Of a stretch of DNA of 64,000 nucleotides, positions 62,489 to 64,000 are shown one piece after another (position 1 is the first letter of the stretch; each line of letters begins with the position of its first letter). The translations under genes were made by a program, and so were the position numbers. Origin of the DNA: Allodiplogaster sudhausi. Taxonomy: Eukaryota; Nematoda; Chromadorea; Rhabditida; Diplogasteridae. Location of the stretch: contig CALZFC010000017.1 in the NCBI GenBank assembly GCA_945643635.1, positions 1,047,501 through 1,111,500 of the forward strand, given 5' to 3'. Below the pieces are notes generated by a model. That model did no database searches. It saw only the letters and a list, made by a program, of their open reading frames with translations, and was not told the DNA's origin.

Positions 62489-64000
62489 AATGCCAAAGTG
62501 GATTCGGCACAAGACGCGAAGCAGCCGAACAGCATCGATAAGTTGAAGCATCTGATTAAGAAGTTGCTCAAGCACAACACGAGCGATTACGTGCGATTTC
62601 TCGCATTTTTCTTATAAGCAAGAAAAACGAGTCGTAAAAGAACGCCATAAAAAATCTATAAAACATAATTTTTCCACTGCAAGAAATTAAAATGCACTTT
62701 TGAAGTGGCTAAGCATTGAGAATCTTCCATGAGATTTCATAATCAAATATAATATGCATAGTGCGCATTCAAAAACGATTATTGGGAAATGCATCGTGTA
62801 TTTGCCACATTTTGAAACATGAAAATTTGTCTAAAATTTTGCTTTCTAATTTAGGCAAGAAAGGTAAAAAATTATCTTACACTTTGCATGGAAAATATCG
62901 ATAGCTATTAAAATTTACATATGTAGTTCCAATATGAAGGTTTAAAGGAGACCTTAAGGAAAAATTCCAGATACGAAGTCCCTAACGAGTAGGTTTATAC
63001 CTACGGTGTTCAAAATTAACCAGACCAAGGAAGACGAAAAAAGACACTACTTATTCGCCTTATATTCCCTTTTAAGAGGAAATTAAATATATATAAATAT
63101 AATAGATTTGAGCTTGGTGAATTCTCAGATTTATTGCGCCAATAATCTTTATGCACATGTTGGGATTCTTTCAGCTTGTGCTACGACCCAAGATCATCTA
63201 TAAGACAATCAAGCGCGCTCGTCGAGGTGGAGTACCCTGTCGTCGTGATTGGCGACATCCACGGACAGGTGTCGAACTCGGCCCTTTCTGTTTAAGCAGA
63301 AGGAGTCTAGCCAATAGGCCATGCCAACTTATTTCCCCACTCACATTGGGTCCTGTAAGCCAGACGCTATACTACAGTCGGCGGGGATTTGAATTCGGAT
63401 CTATCTTTTCTAATTCCTGGGCAATAACCAAGAGGCTATGCCATCACTCCCTATCAGTACCCTGACCTCTTGCGGATCTTCGAGATGTTCGATGAAAAAA
63501 AGGACGGTAGCAGCTGCTTCGCTCGCTACTTCATCTTCCTCGGCGACTACGTCGACCGCGGCAAGAACTCACTCGAATGCATTCTTCTGCTGCTCGCGCT
63601 CAAGCTTCTCCATCCGGAACGGGTCAGATGGAGCTAATTAATTAATTAATTAAGAATTAACTATTTAATTATCTAAAATATATTATAATTTAGTTTAATT
63701 TAGATAGAAAAATCTGATTTAACATTCAACAAATTTACTCTTAATTTCAAACTGCATACAACGCGGGAACCACGAGGTGGAGTCGGTCAACTCGCGTTTC
63801 GGCTTCCGCGCTGAGCTCCTTGAGCGATTTCCGGTAGGACACAGAGGGGAGAGGATAAGGGAAGAGGAAATGCCGGCTCAAGATGATCGTAATAAAATTG
63901 CGTCTTGTCGAATTTTTTGCTAGGTTATAAATTTGAAACGAGTGAACAAAAATCGTTCATCAAACTTTTCGAGGTTGATTTTTCCAACCAAACCTAATTC
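62489..64000 (+). CDS. PP1-like Ser/Thr phosphatase, 5' part, runs off window
   Basis: Exons 62489-62590, 63175-63268, 63458-63622 and about 63750-63833 encode the N-terminal half of a PPP-family metallophosphatase: [12 protein letters not shown], then [24 protein letters not shown] and RGNHE, the metal-binding GDxHG, GDxxDRG and GNHE motifs. It would dephosphorylate phospho-Ser/Thr proteins. Oddities: exons 1 and 2 are out of phase, so a small exon may lie between them; the acceptor before the GNHE exon reads TTTCAA instead of AG; and an insertion ([12 protein letters not shown]) precedes GDYVDRG. The intron at 63269-63457 is almost entirely two tRNA-like sequences. The 3' half is beyond the window, so intact or pseudogene status is open. 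Confidence 0.8.
63269..63330 (-). repeat. tRNA-like sequence 1 in a phosphatase intron
   Basis: The minus strand shows an A-box-like TGGCCTATTGG and a B-box GAGTTCGACAC. The B-box end coincides with the intron's GT donor. Confidence 0.6.
63377..63447 (-). repeat. tRNA-like sequence 2 in a phosphatase intron
   Basis: The minus strand shows an A-box-like TAGCCTCTTGG and a degenerate B-box AATTCAAATCCCC. Its 5' end lies about 10 bp from the intron acceptor. Confidence 0.55.

Overview
The window is nuclear DNA of an invertebrate animal, most probably a free-living nematode. Every confident gene is split by GT-AG introns (a few GC-AG) into exons of roughly 50-230 bp. The gene content is also nematode-like: NRF-6-type acyltransferases, ShKT-domain secreted proteins and Sre-like seven-transmembrane chemoreceptors, beside two conserved housekeeping genes. 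I cannot name the genus.

Layout. 1-5.7 kb: a tRNA-like repeat, unassigned coding fragments and a TIR-bounded element with its own multi-exon gene. 5.8-12.7 kb (+): complete EMC8/9-type ER membrane complex subunit gene, then a complete V-ATPase subunit B gene (10 exons). 13.3-15.8 kb: a long palindrome whose right arm carries a hAT-type MITE with an 8-bp target duplication. 15.8-18.6 kb: GA/CT microsatellites. 18.7-23.9 kb (+): complete M14 zinc carboxypeptidase gene (11 exons). 25.3-31.3 kb (-): an 18-exon NRF-6-like acyltransferase. 32.0-35.4 kb: a two-ShKT-domain secreted protein gene and a broken inverted copy of it, with a Cys-Cys-repeat protein gene between the arms. 36.5-48.6 kb (-): a second NRF-6-like gene, now a pseudogene, stretched by a palindromic Tc1/mariner element, a TTAA MITE and a 3.6-kb TIR element that carries a zinc-finger-like multi-exon gene. 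50.2-59.9 kb (-): two tandem Sre-like chemoreceptor genes. 62.5-64.0 kb (+): the 5' part of a PP1-like phosphatase gene running off the window.

How the parts relate. EMC8/9 (membrane protein insertion) and V-ATPase B (proton pumping) are co-oriented with 525 bp between them. The NRF pair, the ShKT pair and the Sre pair are local duplications, so much of the window is a record of tandem and inverted duplication followed by decay and transposon insertion. The parts least explained by known families are the 43.7-47.3 kb TIR element and its gene, the 2.2-4.3 kb TIR element and its gene, the CC-repeat protein at 33.8-34.4 kb, and a phosphatase intron made almost entirely of two tRNA-like sequences. 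Exon coordinates were worked out by hand from reading frame, splice consensus and paralogue comparison; no search was run.
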